Shown: positions 32,263 through 42,157, counted from the first letter of the stretch. The stretch: 64,000 nucleotides of DNA from Alphaproteobacteria bacterium BRH_c36 (GCA_001516065.1 LOEV01000075.1:19051-83050), one strand, 5' to 3'. Notes: generated by a model from the sequence alone, not told the origin. A program made the numbers and translations.

Positions 32263-33639
32263 TTGCCGCGAATAGATGGTCGATTTTATCTGCTGCTGGC
32301 GATGCTGTGCGGGCTGCTTAGCCTCGGCGGCTGCTCGGGCGCGATGACGGATGTTACTGGTGCAAAGGTTGCGGGGGCCGTCTACCGGGCCCCTCCTCTG
32401 GATCCGACCCGAACGTCTTCTCAGAATGAGGGGTGGCAATACGATGTGATTGCGCCAAAACTCCCCTTCGACGCCGATTTGACCCTCCGCGAAGCGATTA
32501 ACAGAGCTTTAAGATATAGCCCGGCCTTGCAGGCAGCGTCGCTGGAGGTCGAAGCCAAACTCGGAGTAGCGGCACAAGCGGCCGTTCGACCAAATCCCGT
32601 CCTATCGCTTGATGTTGAAAATTTCGGTGGCACCGGAGATCTCGGCGGGCTTAACTCCGCAGAAGGAACGTTGGCCCTCTCGCAATTGGTCGAGCTTGGC
32701 GGAAAACGCTACAGACGGCTGGCCGTTGCCAATCTGGATCGCGCCGTTTCGGTATGGGACTTCGAAGCAGCCCGCCTTCGCGTCATCCGCGAAACGGCTG
32801 AAGCTTTTATTGATGCACTCGCAATCCAGGAAGCGATCGCACGCTCGACGGAAGCGAACAGGATAGCCCGTGAACTGGAGCGGGATGTTCAGGCACGTGT
32901 CGACGCCGGTCAGGCAAACCCTATCGAGATTCAGCGTACGCGACCCATGGTCGCCAATACTCTCGTTAGGCTTGAATCGGAGCGCGCGCGGCTCGAACCG
33001 ACGAAGCGGCGGCTGGCCAGTATGTGGGGGCAGTCTCGACCTGATTTTGCGAGGGTCTCGGGGAACTTCTCACGAACGACGCGTGTGCGCTCGATCGATG
33101 CGGTCTTAGGCGAACTCGAAAGCAACCCAGACGTCGCCAGATGGAGCGATGAGATCGCCCGGCGCGATGCAGTTGTCGAGCTCGAGCTGGCGAAATCTGT
33201 GCCCGACATCACTCTTGGGGCTGGTGTCAGACGACTCAATGACACCAACGATACGGCTCTTGTCGCAAGCGCATCGTTGCCTTTGCCGATCTTCGACCGC
33301 AACTCGGGCAATATAGCAGCTGCCGAAGCGCGCCTGTCGAAGGCTGAATATGAGCGTAGCTCTTCGTTGGCCACACTGCGCGTCATGGTCCTCTCTGCCT
33401 ACGAAGATCTGGCAAGCTCAGCGGCTGAGGTGCGCGCCTTGGCCGATGATGTGGTGCCGCCAGCTCGATCAGCATATCGGGCGGTTCAAACAAGCTTCAA
33501 GGCGGGGGCTTCCCAGCTGCTGGACGTTCTTGATGCACGACGCGTGCTGTTTGAAGCAGAACTCAATCTCATACGTGCCCAGGCCAATTTCGAGAAGGCC
33601 AAGGCTCGGATTGAGGGGCTCACGGGCCGAAAAATCTAA
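32263..33639 (+). CDS. czcC: CzcC-like outer-membrane efflux channel (TolC family)
   Basis: This 458-residue lipoprotein begins with a signal and lipobox ('LLSLGGC'), then the outer-membrane efflux repeats: 'LTLREAINRALRYSPALQAA', 'PNPVLSLDVENFGGTGDLGG', 'SQLVELGGKRYRRLAVANLD' and 'YRAVQTSFKAGASQLLDVLD'. It would form the trimeric exit channel for the CzcBA complex encoded next. It could also serve the cus pump, which lacks its own channel gene here. Confidence 0.9.
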   Translation: MPRIDGRFYLLLAMLCGLLSLGGCSGAMTDVTGAKVAGAVYRAPPLDPTRTSSQNEGWQYDVIAPKLPFDADLTLREAINRALRYSPALQAASLEVEAKLGVAAQAAVRPNPVLSLDVENFGGTGDLGGLNSAEGTLALSQLVELGGKRYRRLAVANLDRAVSVWDFEAARLRVIRETAEAFIDALAIQEAIARSTEANRIARELERDVQARVDAGQANPIEIQRTRPMVANTLVRLESERARLEPTKRRLASMWGQSRPDFARVSGNFSRTTRVRSIDAVLGELESNPDVARWSDEIARRDAVVELELAKSVPDITLGAGVRRLNDTNDTALVASASLPLPIFDRNSGNIAAAEARLSKAEYERSSSLATLRVMVLSAYEDLASSAAEVRALADDVVPPARSAYRAVQTSFKAGASQLLDVLDARRVLFEAELNLIRAQANFEKAKARIEGLTGRKI

Positions 33640-33644
33640 TCTCA

Positions 33645-33671
33645 ACCACTCGTAAAAAACCACTCGTAAAG
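33645..33671 (+). repeat. Short direct repeat between czcC and the His-rich gene
   Basis: 'aaccactcgtaaa' occurs twice in tandem (about 15-bp period) just before the ribosome site ggag of the next gene. Probably a replication slip; no function is implied. Confidence 0.5.
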
Positions 33672-33681
33672 GAGACCACCC

Positions 33682-33960
33682 ATGAAGATCTCGTATGCCG
33701 CCATGATGATCGCTGCAGCATCTCTCCTCATCTGCTCGCCGATCAGCTTCGCCAATGCGGCCGATGAGGCGAAAGACGAACATGGTCATGCAAGCGGCCA
33801 TAACGACAAAGATCATGAGCATAGCGAGGCCAACCACAAGAATGGCGAGGCTGCGCACCACGGCGAGGAAGAACACAAACATAAGAATGGCGATGAGTCG
33901 GCAAAGCACGAAGATCACAAGGATCACGATCACGGACATAAGGACGGTAGCCCCAAATAG
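33682..33960 (+). CDS. His-rich secreted metal-binding protein
   Basis: The 92-residue protein has a signal peptide ('MIAAASLLICSPISFANA') and a mature part made almost wholly of His, Asp, Glu and Lys ('HASGHNDKDHEHSEANH', 'HEDHKDHDHGHKDG'), about 20 histidines. It is likely a periplasmic buffer for Zn, Co, Ni or similar divalent ions. It lies between czcC and czcB on the same strand and its composition is matched by the His-rich stretch of the adaptor that follows. Confidence 0.85.
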   Translation: MKISYAAMMIAAASLLICSPISFANAADEAKDEHGHASGHNDKDHEHSEANHKNGEAAHHGEEEHKHKNGDESAKHEDHKDHDHGHKDGSPK

Positions 33961-34093
33961 GGCCTTTCCATAAGGAAGTCGAAGATGGAGCGAGAAGCGC
34001 TCCATTCGCGAAGTATCGGCTGGCAGCGATTTTCGAGAGCCTGATTGCTGTCCCGGCCGGCAAATTAAGGAAACGAACTATGGAGTTGGAGCG

Positions 34094-35734
34094 ATGGCAC
34101 TGCGCGAAATGATCGTCGGGCAAGTCATACTGGGGATTGCAGTGTTTGCCTCGGTACCGGTTCTGGCGATGCAAACAACGTCGCATTCCGAATTGCAGGC
34201 GATCATGAAACCGGCTCCAACAGGACTGGTTCCTGGACTGGCTGATGCTCGCTATTCGGGAATCTCAGGCGACGGCGCGCTTCCCCCGCGCGCCGTCCGC
34301 CGCCCTCCTATACTTACCATGTCAGAACTGAAGGCTGGTTCGAACGGCAAGTCTGCAGCCAAGAAAGGTGATCATGACGGCCACGACCACCGCGACGAAA
34401 CCGCGGGTGGCGATCACGCTGAAGATGACGGGCACGACCATGGCAAGGAAAAGGCCGGTGACAGTGCTGGGAAGCATGAAGGCCACGACCATCCCAGTGA
34501 CGGCAAAGCGGATGGCAGCAACGCCGACAATGACGGGCACGACCATGGCAAGGAAAAGGCCGGTGACAGTGCTGGGAAGCATGATGGCCATGATCACCCC
34601 CGCGAAAAGGCGGCAGGTGGGCACGCTGAGGAGGGCGACGGTCATGCACATGGCGGCGAAGGCGGCCATAGCGACGGCGTGAAACTGACGTCAGAGCAAA
34701 TGAAAGAATTTGGGGTTGACACTCAACAGGTCGAGGGCGGCGCCCTGGCCGTATCCATCATGCGACCGGCTGAGGTGCAGTACGATCTGGATCGTTTCGC
34801 TCACGTTGTTCCTCGCGTAGCCGGCATAGTGCGTTCGGTTGGTGTCAAACAGGGTGATAAAGTCGAGAAAGACGACATAGTAGCCGTACTTGAGAGCCGG
34901 GAATTAGCCGATGCAAAAGCTGGCTATTTAGCCGCCAAGGAACGATTTGCGCTGGCCAAAGACAACTTTGATCGCGAACAAACGCTTCAAAAAAAGCAGA
35001 TCACGTCTGAAAAGGCGTTCTTTGCAGCGCGTTCCGAGTTCGCGGAAACCCGAATAGCCCTGCGCTTGGCGGAGCAGAAACTGCATGCGCTCGGCGTAGA
35101 CAAAGAGCGACTAAAGCAGGTGGAAACTGAGCCCGAAACAGACCTCACCACCTACATCATGAGAGCACCGCTTGGCGGGGTGGTCGTCAATCGACATCTA
35201 GTTCTCGGCGAATCCGTCGCAACTGACCGGGAAGCCTTCGTGATCGCAGATGTCTCACAAGTCTGGATCGACATCAGTATCTATCCTAACGATCTTACAA
35301 AAGTGTCCGCCGGCCTTCCGGTTCGTATCCAGACGGAAAACGGAAACGGGATGGCGATCATAGGCAAGATTGCTCATATCACCCCGAACGTGTCGGAAGA
35401 AACACGAACTGCAAAGGCCCGCGTGGTTCTCGACAACCAGCAGATGAGATTGCGGCCAGGGATGTTCGTCAACGCTCTCATCGATATATCGACGACCGAC
35501 GTTGCCGTTCGCGTTCCCAAGTCCGCTCTTCAGAACCACGAGGGGAAAGAGGTCGTGTTCGTCTCTGAAAGCGGCAAGTTCGAGCCTCGCCCTGTAAAAC
35601 TGGGGCGCCGAAACGGTCAATTCGTGGAAGTCGTTTCTGGTCTGGCGACAGGAGAAATTATCGCCGCCGAGGGTTCTTTCGTCATCAAGTCACAGCTCTC
35701 CAAAGAGAGCTTCGGTGACGGTCACAACCATTAG
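34094..35734 (+). CDS. czcB: CzcB-like RND adaptor with His-rich insertion
   Basis: This 546-residue adaptor has an N-terminal hydrophobic segment, a His/Asp-rich region (about residues 95-200) and then the membrane-fusion core ('VVPRVAGIVRSVGVKQGDKV', 'AGYLAAKERFALAKDNFDRE', 'LRPGMFVNALIDIS'). The His-rich region carries two nearly identical 35-residue units. Metal would be picked up in the periplasm and passed to the pump. The alternative start is uncertain; the ATG at 34094 has GGAG-like 'tggagcg' before it. Confidence 0.88.
   Translation: MALREMIVGQVILGIAVFASVPVLAMQTTSHSELQAIMKPAPTGLVPGLADARYSGISGDGALPPRAVRRPPILTMSELKAGSNGKSAAKKGDHDGHDHRDETAGGDHAEDDGHDHGKEKAGDSAGKHEGHDHPSDGKADGSNADNDGHDHGKEKAGDSAGKHDGHDHPREKAAGGHAEEGDGHAHGGEGGHSDGVKLTSEQMKEFGVDTQQVEGGALAVSIMRPAEVQYDLDRFAHVVPRVAGIVRSVGVKQGDKVEKDDIVAVLESRELADAKAGYLAAKERFALAKDNFDREQTLQKKQITSEKAFFAARSEFAETRIALRLAEQKLHALGVDKERLKQVETEPETDLTTYIMRAPLGGVVVNRHLVLGESVATDREAFVIADVSQVWIDISIYPNDLTKVSAGLPVRIQTENGNGMAIIGKIAHITPNVSEETRTAKARVVLDNQQMRLRPGMFVNALIDISTTDVAVRVPKSALQNHEGKEVVFVSESGKFEPRPVKLGRRNGQFVEVVSGLATGEIIAAEGSFVIKSQLSKESFGDGHNH
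34426..34590 (+). repeat. 105-bp in-frame tandem repeat in czcB
   Basis: The segment starting 'tgacgggcacgaccatggca' at 34426 recurs at 34531 and about 54 bp are identical, giving two copies of 'DGHDHGKEKAGDSAGKH'. The 105-bp period equals 35 codons, so copy number can change without a frameshift. Confidence 0.85.
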
Positions 35735-35749
35735 GACGGATATCTATCG

Positions 35750-38700
35750 ATGCGGACTTTTCTCGAAGGTCTTTTGAGACAACGGTTGCTGGTTTGCGTG
35801 CTGGCGTTGGGCGTACTAGCAGCTGGACTCCAGAGCTACAGGGACTTGCCCGTCGACGCGTTCCCCGATGTTTCGCCGACACTCGTCCAGATCTTTACCG
35901 AAACTGAGGGGTTGGCGCCGGAGGAGGTCGAGCGCTACGTCACATATCCTGTCGAAGTCGCTATGAACGGATTGCCGGGACTAAAGGAAATTCGTTCAAT
36001 CTCGAATTTTGGGCTGTCCGTTGTCAACGTCTACTTCGATGACTCGACGGACATCTATTTCGCCCGTCAATTGGTCGGTGAACGCCTCCAACTCGCCAGA
36101 GACGACATTCCCCAAGGTTTCGGCGAGCCAGAGATGGGTCCGATCACAACGGGTCTTGGCCAAATTCTATTCTACTTCGTTGATGACACGACTGGAACAA
36201 AAAGCGGCGAAGAGGTTCGAGAGATCCAGGATTGGCTCATTAAGTTCAACCTGCAGACCGTTCCGGGAGTGACCGAGGTCCTATCATTAGGCGGTAAGGT
36301 CAAACAGTTTCATGTCAACGTACGACCTGACGCACTGTTGCGTTACAAGCTCAGCATTTCCGACATTGTGGAAGCCGTTCGCGAGAACAATGGTAACGTC
36401 GGCGCCCAGTACATCGTAAAAAACTCGGAGCAGTTTCTCGTTCGTTCCGTAGGCTTAGCTCGGAGCATACCCGACATCGAGAGCGTCGTCCTCAAGGTCG
36501 TCGATGGCGTACCCATCAAGGTTGGCGATGTCGGGACAGTGACTATCGGTGGAGAGGTCCGCCAAGGCCTTGCAACGATCAACGGCGAAGGTGAGGCCGT
36601 GGCTGGTTTGGTTCTGAAACTAATCGGAACGAATACCTCCAAAGTTATCGCCGATGTTAAAGATCGCTTGGACAAAATCAACGAGACACTGCCACCTGGC
36701 ATTAGGGTCGTTCCGTACTATGACCAGTCAAAACTCGTTCTACGCAGCGTTGCAACGGTCAACGAAGCTCTGATCCAGGGTATTGGGCTTGTCATTATTG
36801 TTCTGCTCGTCTTCATGGGAGGCTTTCGTCCAAGTATTGTTGTCGCCTTTGCCATCCCTTTCTCGATCGCTGTTGCCTTTATTCTAATGCAGGCGGTCGG
36901 CCTTTCGGCGAACCTCATGTCGTTAGGCGGCATTGCTATCGCAATCGGCATGATGGTTGATGGCGCTATTGTCGTTGTCGAAAACGTTGACCGATATATG
37001 CGCGAAAAGCACCCTTCTCTTTCGAAACATCAGCTTGTTGCGCGAGCATGTGCGGAGGTCATCCAGCCGATCGCGTTTGCAATTGCCATTATCATCGTCG
37101 TTTTTCTACCCTTGTTCACACTACAGGGCGTCGAAGGAAAAACCTTCAGACCGCTGGCCTTTACCGTCTCGCTCGCAATGCTCGGCTCACTGATCTTCGC
37201 GGTTCTGATTGCTCCCGTACTAGCGGAAATGGTTATGACGCGACCGAAACCACAAGCGTTAGGAGAAGACGTTCGCCCACAGTTTTCTGATCGTGTCGTC
37301 AACTCGCTTATTTTCGTCTACCGACCGATCATAAGCCTATTTGTCAGGTTCCGTTTTCTTGCCGTCGGCCTAGCTGGTGGTCTGCTTGCGCTTGGTTTGA
37401 TCATCTTTCCTCGTCTGGGCTCAGAATTCGTACCCCGACTGAATGAAGGGGATTTGCTGGTCCGGGTTACGATGGCGCCTTCAATCGCATTGGAGGAATC
37501 GCGAGAAGTGGTTCTGCGCTTCGAAAAGCGATTGTTGTCGCGATTTCCCGAGATTGAACGCGTAGTGAGCCGCGTTGGACGCGGCGAGGTCGGCGCCCAT
37601 GCCGATCCAGTCAACAGTGCCGAGGCCTTTGTCGGATTGAAACCCCAAGATCAATGGCCATCGCAACGAACGCCAGAAGAACTGTTTGCAGCAATGAGCG
37701 AGGCCTTCGAGGATTTTCCTGGCGCTCAGTTTAACTTCACACAACCAATTGCTGCGGCTGTCGACGAACTCCTGACTGGAACCAAAGCAGAGCTAGCGAT
37801 CAAATTGTTTGGTCCAGACCAAGAAGTCCTGCTCGCCAAAGCAGGTGAAATCGAGCGAGCGATCCGCAGCATCCCTGGTTCAGCTGATGTCCAGAAGGAT
37901 CAGGTCACAGGAACCCCACAGCTTCGCATCATTGTCGATCGCGAACAGATATCTCGACATGGCCTGAATATTGATCAAGTTCAAGCGGCCGTGCGAACCG
38001 CAATCGGTGGAGAAAAGGCTGGCCAGATTTTTGAAGGAATACGCCGCTTCGATATCCTTGTGCGTTACACGGAAGAATCGCGAGCCACGCTTGAGGCGAT
38101 CAAAGAACTCGTGATCCGTACTCCCTCCGGGGCGCTCCTACAGCTGGATCACCTCGCGAAGGTTGAGGAGATCATTGGCCCGCGACAAATCACTCGAGAA
38201 AACAATCAGCGGTTTATCACCGTACAAACAAATGTCAGAGGTCGCGATATCGGTTCGTTCGTGGCTGACGGCCAGAAACTCATCGCAGAAACTGTCGAAT
38301 TGCCATCGGGGTACTTTGTTGAATGGGGTGGTCAATTCGAACTTCAGCAGGAAGCGAACAAGCGGCTCGCGTTCGTCATTCCGATCACACTCGGCCTTGT
38401 GTTCCTACTCTTGTTCATGAACTTCGGATCCCTACGCAGCTCACTGCTCATCATGCTCAATATTCCACTTGCACTCGTCGGTGGTGTCGTTGCGCTGTGG
38501 ATGTCAGGTCTTAACCTTTCGGTTCCAGCTTCCGTCGGCTTCATTGCACTTTTTGGCATTGCCCTGGAGAACGGTATGGTCCTCGTCACCTATCTGAACT
38601 GGCTTGTCGATGAAGGTGAGGCCGTCGATGACGCGAGCGTCAAGGGCGCCTGCATGCGCTTACGCCCCGTTCTGATGACTGCCTTGACCACAGCCTTAGG

Positions 38701-38902
38701 GCTTATTCCGCTTCTGTATGCCACCGGCGCCGGTAGCGAAGTCCAAGCACCATTGGCCACCGTTGTTGTTGGCGGACTGGTGAGTTCGACGATCCTGACA
38801 CTTCTTGTCATCCCAGCTCTTTACAAGTGGTTCGTTCCCAAGCGGATCGAAGACTTGATTCCAGAAACAAGCCTGGAGCGGGGCAACGCCCCTGCAGAGT
38901 AG
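35750..38902 (+). CDS. czcA: CzcA-like HME-RND divalent-cation efflux pump
   Basis: The 1050-residue pump has the RND layout (TM1, large periplasmic loop, six TMs, second loop, five TMs). Key features: 'RDLPVDAFPDVSPTLVQIFT', 'TYPVEVAMNGLPGLKEIRSI' and TM4 'GGIAIAIGMMVDGAIVVVEN'. The TM4 motif keeps one Asp and one Glu but lacks the first Asp of the classical CzcA (DFGxxxDGA) motif, so the metal specificity is not certain. It starts 15 nt after czcB and lies ahead of a TPR gene. Confidence 0.92.
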   Translation: MRTFLEGLLRQRLLVCVLALGVLAAGLQSYRDLPVDAFPDVSPTLVQIFTETEGLAPEEVERYVTYPVEVAMNGLPGLKEIRSISNFGLSVVNVYFDDSTDIYFARQLVGERLQLARDDIPQGFGEPEMGPITTGLGQILFYFVDDTTGTKSGEEVREIQDWLIKFNLQTVPGVTEVLSLGGKVKQFHVNVRPDALLRYKLSISDIVEAVRENNGNVGAQYIVKNSEQFLVRSVGLARSIPDIESVVLKVVDGVPIKVGDVGTVTIGGEVRQGLATINGEGEAVAGLVLKLIGTNTSKVIADVKDRLDKINETLPPGIRVVPYYDQSKLVLRSVATVNEALIQGIGLVIIVLLVFMGGFRPSIVVAFAIPFSIAVAFILMQAVGLSANLMSLGGIAIAIGMMVDGAIVVVENVDRYMREKHPSLSKHQLVARACAEVIQPIAFAIAIIIVVFLPLFTLQGVEGKTFRPLAFTVSLAMLGSLIFAVLIAPVLAEMVMTRPKPQALGEDVRPQFSDRVVNSLIFVYRPIISLFVRFRFLAVGLAGGLLALGLIIFPRLGSEFVPRLNEGDLLVRVTMAPSIALEESREVVLRFEKRLLSRFPEIERVVSRVGRGEVGAHADPVNSAEAFVGLKPQDQWPSQRTPEELFAAMSEAFEDFPGAQFNFTQPIAAAVDELLTGTKAELAIKLFGPDQEVLLAKAGEIERAIRSIPGSADVQKDQVTGTPQLRIIVDREQISRHGLNIDQVQAAVRTAIGGEKAGQIFEGIRRFDILVRYTEESRATLEAIKELVIRTPSGALLQLDHLAKVEEIIGPRQITRENNQRFITVQTNVRGRDIGSFVADGQKLIAETVELPSGYFVEWGGQFELQQEANKRLAFVIPITLGLVFLLLFMNFGSLRSSLLIMLNIPLALVGGVVALWMSGLNLSVPASVGFIALFGIALENGMVLVTYLNWLVDEGEAVDDASVKGACMRLRPVLMTALTTALGLIPLLYATGAGSEVQAPLATVVVGGLVSSTILTLLVIPALYKWFVPKRIEDLIPETSLERGNAPAE

Positions 38903-38921
38903 GAAAAACTGGCAAAACGTT

Positions 38922-39728
38922 TTGAACGGAGACTGGGTGCCGATGCCTAGCGTCCCGACACGAATATCCGCTACTTCCGCAACTCACCCGGGGTGGGTAA
39001 AGACATCAGCACATAAACATCGACGGGCCTCTTGGACAGGTGAAAACTGGGGGCGTCTATCGAGGTTGCTAGTTGCCCTGCAAATTGGCTTGCTAATTCT
39101 CTTGCTTCCTGCCAAGCCGACCTTTGCCCGTGAACCCGCTCCGCAGAAACCGCACCTATCTGAACATCGTCACAAGCAGTGGCCGGGGACTGCAAAAGAG
39201 CACGCTGCCTACCACAGTAATATTGGCTTTCAGCTTTACACTAAGGGGGAGTATGCGGCAGCGCGCTTGGAGTTTACACGGGCAATTCGACTACACGCAA
39301 AACTATCAGGAGTTTTTTACAATCGGGGTAACGCGAATTTCCGGTTGCGTTTGTATGGCGATGCGCTTGATGATTACGAACAAGCTGTCCGGCTTAACCC
39401 CAACTTCGTAATGGCATTGGCAAATCGCGGCAACGCGCTTTCCGCGCTGGGCCGTCTGGACGAAGCCCTTGCTTCATACAAGGATGCCGCGAGGATCGAG
39501 CCGCTTAATCCCTATGTCTTATTCAATCGTGGCTTTGTCTTCGGCAAAAAGCATGACTATCAGGCCGCAATTGCTGATTTCACGAAAGTCCTCGACCTGA
39601 ATCCAAACGACGTTGATGCTCTTGTTTTGCGCGCCGCCGCTTACCAGTCGATCGGAATGAAGGACAAAGCACTCAAGGACTTTCAGAAGGCAAAATCTCT
39701 CCTGATTAGGCACCAACCTAAGCCATAA
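38922..39728 (+). CDS. TPR-repeat exported protein
   Basis: The 268-residue protein has a hydrophobic segment ('LLVALQIGLLILLLPAKPTF') after an about 45-residue basic N-terminal stretch, then at least four tetratricopeptide units ('FYNRGNANFRLRLYGDALDD', 'ALANRGNALSALGRLDEALA', 'LFNRGFVFGKKHDYQAAIAD'). It is probably periplasmic or membrane-anchored and mediates protein contacts. It closes the czc operon; the IS1595 element begins directly after its stop, so its end may have been changed. Confidence 0.75.
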   Translation: MNGDWVPMPSVPTRISATSATHPGWVKTSAHKHRRASWTGENWGRLSRLLVALQIGLLILLLPAKPTFAREPAPQKPHLSEHRHKQWPGTAKEHAAYHSNIGFQLYTKGEYAAARLEFTRAIRLHAKLSGVFYNRGNANFRLRLYGDALDDYEQAVRLNPNFVMALANRGNALSALGRLDEALASYKDAARIEPLNPYVLFNRGFVFGKKHDYQAAIADFTKVLDLNPNDVDALVLRAAAYQSIGMKDKALKDFQKAKSLLIRHQPKP

Positions 39729-40739
39729 TCCTGCCAAGCGACTCGGTTCGATCTGGTCGCCAGATCAGGGAGTTGAGCCATGGCAGGCAACCGCATCCAA
39801 TTTCAGAAGGGTCTCTCGGAGGCCCGTTTCGCGACCCTCTACGGGACGGAAGACCTGTGCCGGGAAGCGATCGCGCAGTGGCGCTGGCCCGATGGGTTCG
39901 TCTGTCCGGCGTGCGGCTCGTCGGATCATTGCATCGTTGGCCCGCGCAAGCTCTTTCAGTGCAACGCGTGCCGGCGGCAGACGTCGCTGACGGCGGGCAC
40001 GATCTTCAACGCCACCAAGGTGCCGCTGACGACCTGGTTCCGCGCCATGTATCTCATCACGCAGACCAAGCAGGGCATCTCCTCGATCGAGCTTGGCCGA
40101 CGCCTCGGGGTGACGCAGACGACCGCCTGGAAGATCAAGACCAAGCTCGCCGAGGTGATGCGCATCGCAGGCGAGAAGGACAAGCTCTCGGGGCGCATCG
40201 AGATGGACGATGCCTATCTCGGCGGCGAGCGGGGCGGCGGCAAGACGGGTCGCGGCAGCCCCGGCAAAAAGCCGATCGTCGTGGCGGTTCAAACCGATGA
40301 GAAAGGCCGGCCGCGACGCATCAAACTCTCCCGCATTCCGCGTTTCAAGCGGGCCCGCGTGAAGAGCCTTGCCAAGCGCATCATCGCGCCGGGCGCGACG
40401 GTCCTCACCGACGGGCTCGCCTGCTTCCGAGGGGTGGCCGACGCCGGCTATATCCATGTGGCGATTCCCACGGGCTCGGGCCGCAAGGCCGCTCGCCATC
40501 CTGCCTTCAGGTGGGTCAACACAATGCTCGGCAACATCAAGAGCGCCATTACCGCAACGTACCGCGCGCTGCGCAAGAAGCACATGGTGCGCTACCTGGC
40601 GGAGTTCGAATGGCGCTTCAACCACCGCTTCGATCTCGCCCAAATGATCCCGGCTCTCGGTCGTGCTGCCGTCGCCACCAAACCCGCCCCTTACTCGTGG
40701 CTCAAGATGGCTGACTATGGTGCGTAATCAGGAAATCTC
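39729..40739 (+). mobile_element. IS1595-family insertion sequence
   Basis: The element contains one complete transposase gene; the terminal repeats are not resolved by eye, and the ends given here are the flanking-gene limits. Confidence 0.55.
39780..40727 (+). CDS. IS1595-family (ISXO2-like) transposase
   Basis: The 315-residue transposase has an N-terminal zinc ribbon ('CPACGSSDHCIVGPRKLFQC' with a further CxxC), then the ISXO2-like catalytic domain: 'GRIEMDDAYLGGERGGGKTG', 'ATVLTDGLACFRGVADAGYI', 'WVNTMLGNIKSAITATYRAL' and 'FEWRFNHRFDLAQMIPAL'. Length and motifs are complete. Confidence 0.93.
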   Translation: MAGNRIQFQKGLSEARFATLYGTEDLCREAIAQWRWPDGFVCPACGSSDHCIVGPRKLFQCNACRRQTSLTAGTIFNATKVPLTTWFRAMYLITQTKQGISSIELGRRLGVTQTTAWKIKTKLAEVMRIAGEKDKLSGRIEMDDAYLGGERGGGKTGRGSPGKKPIVVAVQTDEKGRPRRIKLSRIPRFKRARVKSLAKRIIAPGATVLTDGLACFRGVADAGYIHVAIPTGSGRKAARHPAFRWVNTMLGNIKSAITATYRALRKKHMVRYLAEFEWRFNHRFDLAQMIPALGRAAVATKPAPYSWLKMADYGA

Positions 40740-40832
40740 TTGACCCGACGAATCCTCGTCTGCGTTAGCTTGGCCGGTCCAATTAAGCTCTGTTACTTGT
40801 CAATACAGAATACGGAACGTTGGAGAAGGTTC

Positions 40833-41141
40833 ATGAAAAGCGTATTGAAGATTCTCGTCATCCTTGCAATGGCGACACCATTCGCCCCAACTGCTTCACT
40901 AGGGCATAAATTGAAGTGGAGAGCAGGCGAATCACGTCAGGTTGGCTATGGCCACTGTGCTAAAGGCCCTTGCATGAGACGAACGTGCTGGGCACCAGCA
41001 AAGCCGCATTCTCACGCTGTTGGACAGATCGTGATTGATCGAATTGGTGCGCCGGAGTGCTGGCGTGACACTGGTCCCTCAAAGAGAATTGAGGGCTTCT
41101 CATCCATTCGGGATTGGTTTGCGCGGCAGACCAGGGAGTAG
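40833..41141 (+). CDS. Small secreted 'CAKGPC' protein, copy 2
   Basis: From the ATG at 40833 (ggagaaggttc) the protein has 102 residues with a signal peptide ('LKILVILAMATPFAPTASLG') and 'RQVGYGHCAKGPCMRRTCW'. Cys42, Cys47, Cys52 and Cys76 are at the same residue numbers as in copy 1 (558-827); the 'IVIDRIG.PECW' block is nearly identical. The tail is extended by about 20 residues. It lies between the IS1595 element and a CDF gene. Function unknown. Confidence 0.78.
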   Translation: MKSVLKILVILAMATPFAPTASLGHKLKWRAGESRQVGYGHCAKGPCMRRTCWAPAKPHSHAVGQIVIDRIGAPECWRDTGPSKRIEGFSSIRDWFARQTRE

Positions 41142-41257
41142 GCCGCATCCTAGATCAACATATGCTCAACTACCTAGCATTGGGTATCCGATTTATTCAT
41201 GCTCACGCTGGGGCGGAGACGAACTTAGACCGGCGAATTTCCCCGGGGCGGTCATGA

Positions 41258-42157
41258 CTAGCCGACTTCATCTGCATCGCTACAGCCATGTCGGTGGCAT
41301 TCGAGCTCGAGCGTCGAGTGAGTGATTCCGAATTCTTGATTGAGCATCGATTTTACATTGGCTTTTACGCTGTCTGCGCGATCCCAACCGCCTTCGACGA
41401 TCCTTAGATGCGCGTCTAGTGCACTACGGTTTTCGTCCATCTGCCAAAAATGCGCGTGATGGATATCAGCAACTCCGTCGATTGTCTTGATCCGCGCGAT
41501 CACATCCGAAGTTACGATATCCGGTGGGCTGCCAAGCATGAGAATGCGAATGACCGGGCCGATTTCGGTGAAGGATTGCCATAGCACGTAGGCAGCAATC
41601 ATCAGCGTGACGAGGGGGTCGATGAACCGCCAATCATACAGCAGGATCAAAGTGCCTGCCACGATGACGGCTATAGATCCCAATGCGTCTGCCACATTAT
41701 GCAGAAACGCGGCTCTCATGTTCACGCTCGTCTTGGATAGGGCGTATGTCAACATTGCTGTTACAGCGTCCACGACGAGCGCAATCCCTGCGATAATGAC
41801 GACGAGCCAACCATCTACTCCTTGTGGTTCAATGAACCGCATAATCGCTTCATAGACGAGGTAAAGACCGATCACGATGAGCGTCGTATAGTTGATGAGA
41901 GCGGCGACAATCTCGACTCGGCCATAGCCGAACGTCATAGCTCCGTCAGCAGGTCTCCGAGCAATTTTGCGTGCCCCGAATGCAATAATCAGCGCAATCG
42001 CATCCGAAAAATTGTGTAATGCGTCTGCAATCAAGGCGAGGCTTCCCGCAAGCACACCGCCCACCACTTGCGCGACCGTCAAGCCGAGGTTGACGATCAC
42101 AGCAAATAAGACCCGTCTATCGCCTGCGTCTTGGCTAACGTGGTGTTGATGTCCCAT
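41258..42157 (-). CDS. czcD: CDF-family divalent cation exporter (CzcD-like)
   Basis: The 299-residue protein has six TM helices with the CDF metal-site motifs 'ADALHNFSDAIALII' (TM2) and 'FLHNVADALGSIAVI' (TM5), His-x3-Asp in each, so zinc-type. The C-terminal cytoplasmic domain shows 'IHHAHFWQMDENRSALDAHL'. It exchanges Zn/Cd/Co for protons from cytoplasm to periplasm. It reads toward the CAKGPC copy 2 gene on the opposite strand. His/Cys-rich ends ('HQHH', 'CHRHGCSD') may aid metal capture. Confidence 0.92.
   Translation of the reverse strand: MGHQHHVSQDAGDRRVLFAVIVNLGLTVAQVVGGVLAGSLALIADALHNFSDAIALIIAFGARKIARRPADGAMTFGYGRVEIVAALINYTTLIVIGLYLVYEAIMRFIEPQGVDGWLVVIIAGIALVVDAVTAMLTYALSKTSVNMRAAFLHNVADALGSIAVIVAGTLILLYDWRFIDPLVTLMIAAYVLWQSFTEIGPVIRILMLGSPPDIVTSDVIARIKTIDGVADIHHAHFWQMDENRSALDAHLRIVEGGWDRADSVKANVKSMLNQEFGITHSTLELECHRHGCSDADEVG

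Noticed and set aside
33645-33671. Regulatory role of the short direct repeat before the His-rich gene
   Set aside because: Two copies only and next to the ribosome site; more like a slip duplication.
34314-34669. His-rich minus-strand ORFs inside czcB
   Set aside because: Reverse reading of the repeat-rich czcB DNA, not genes.
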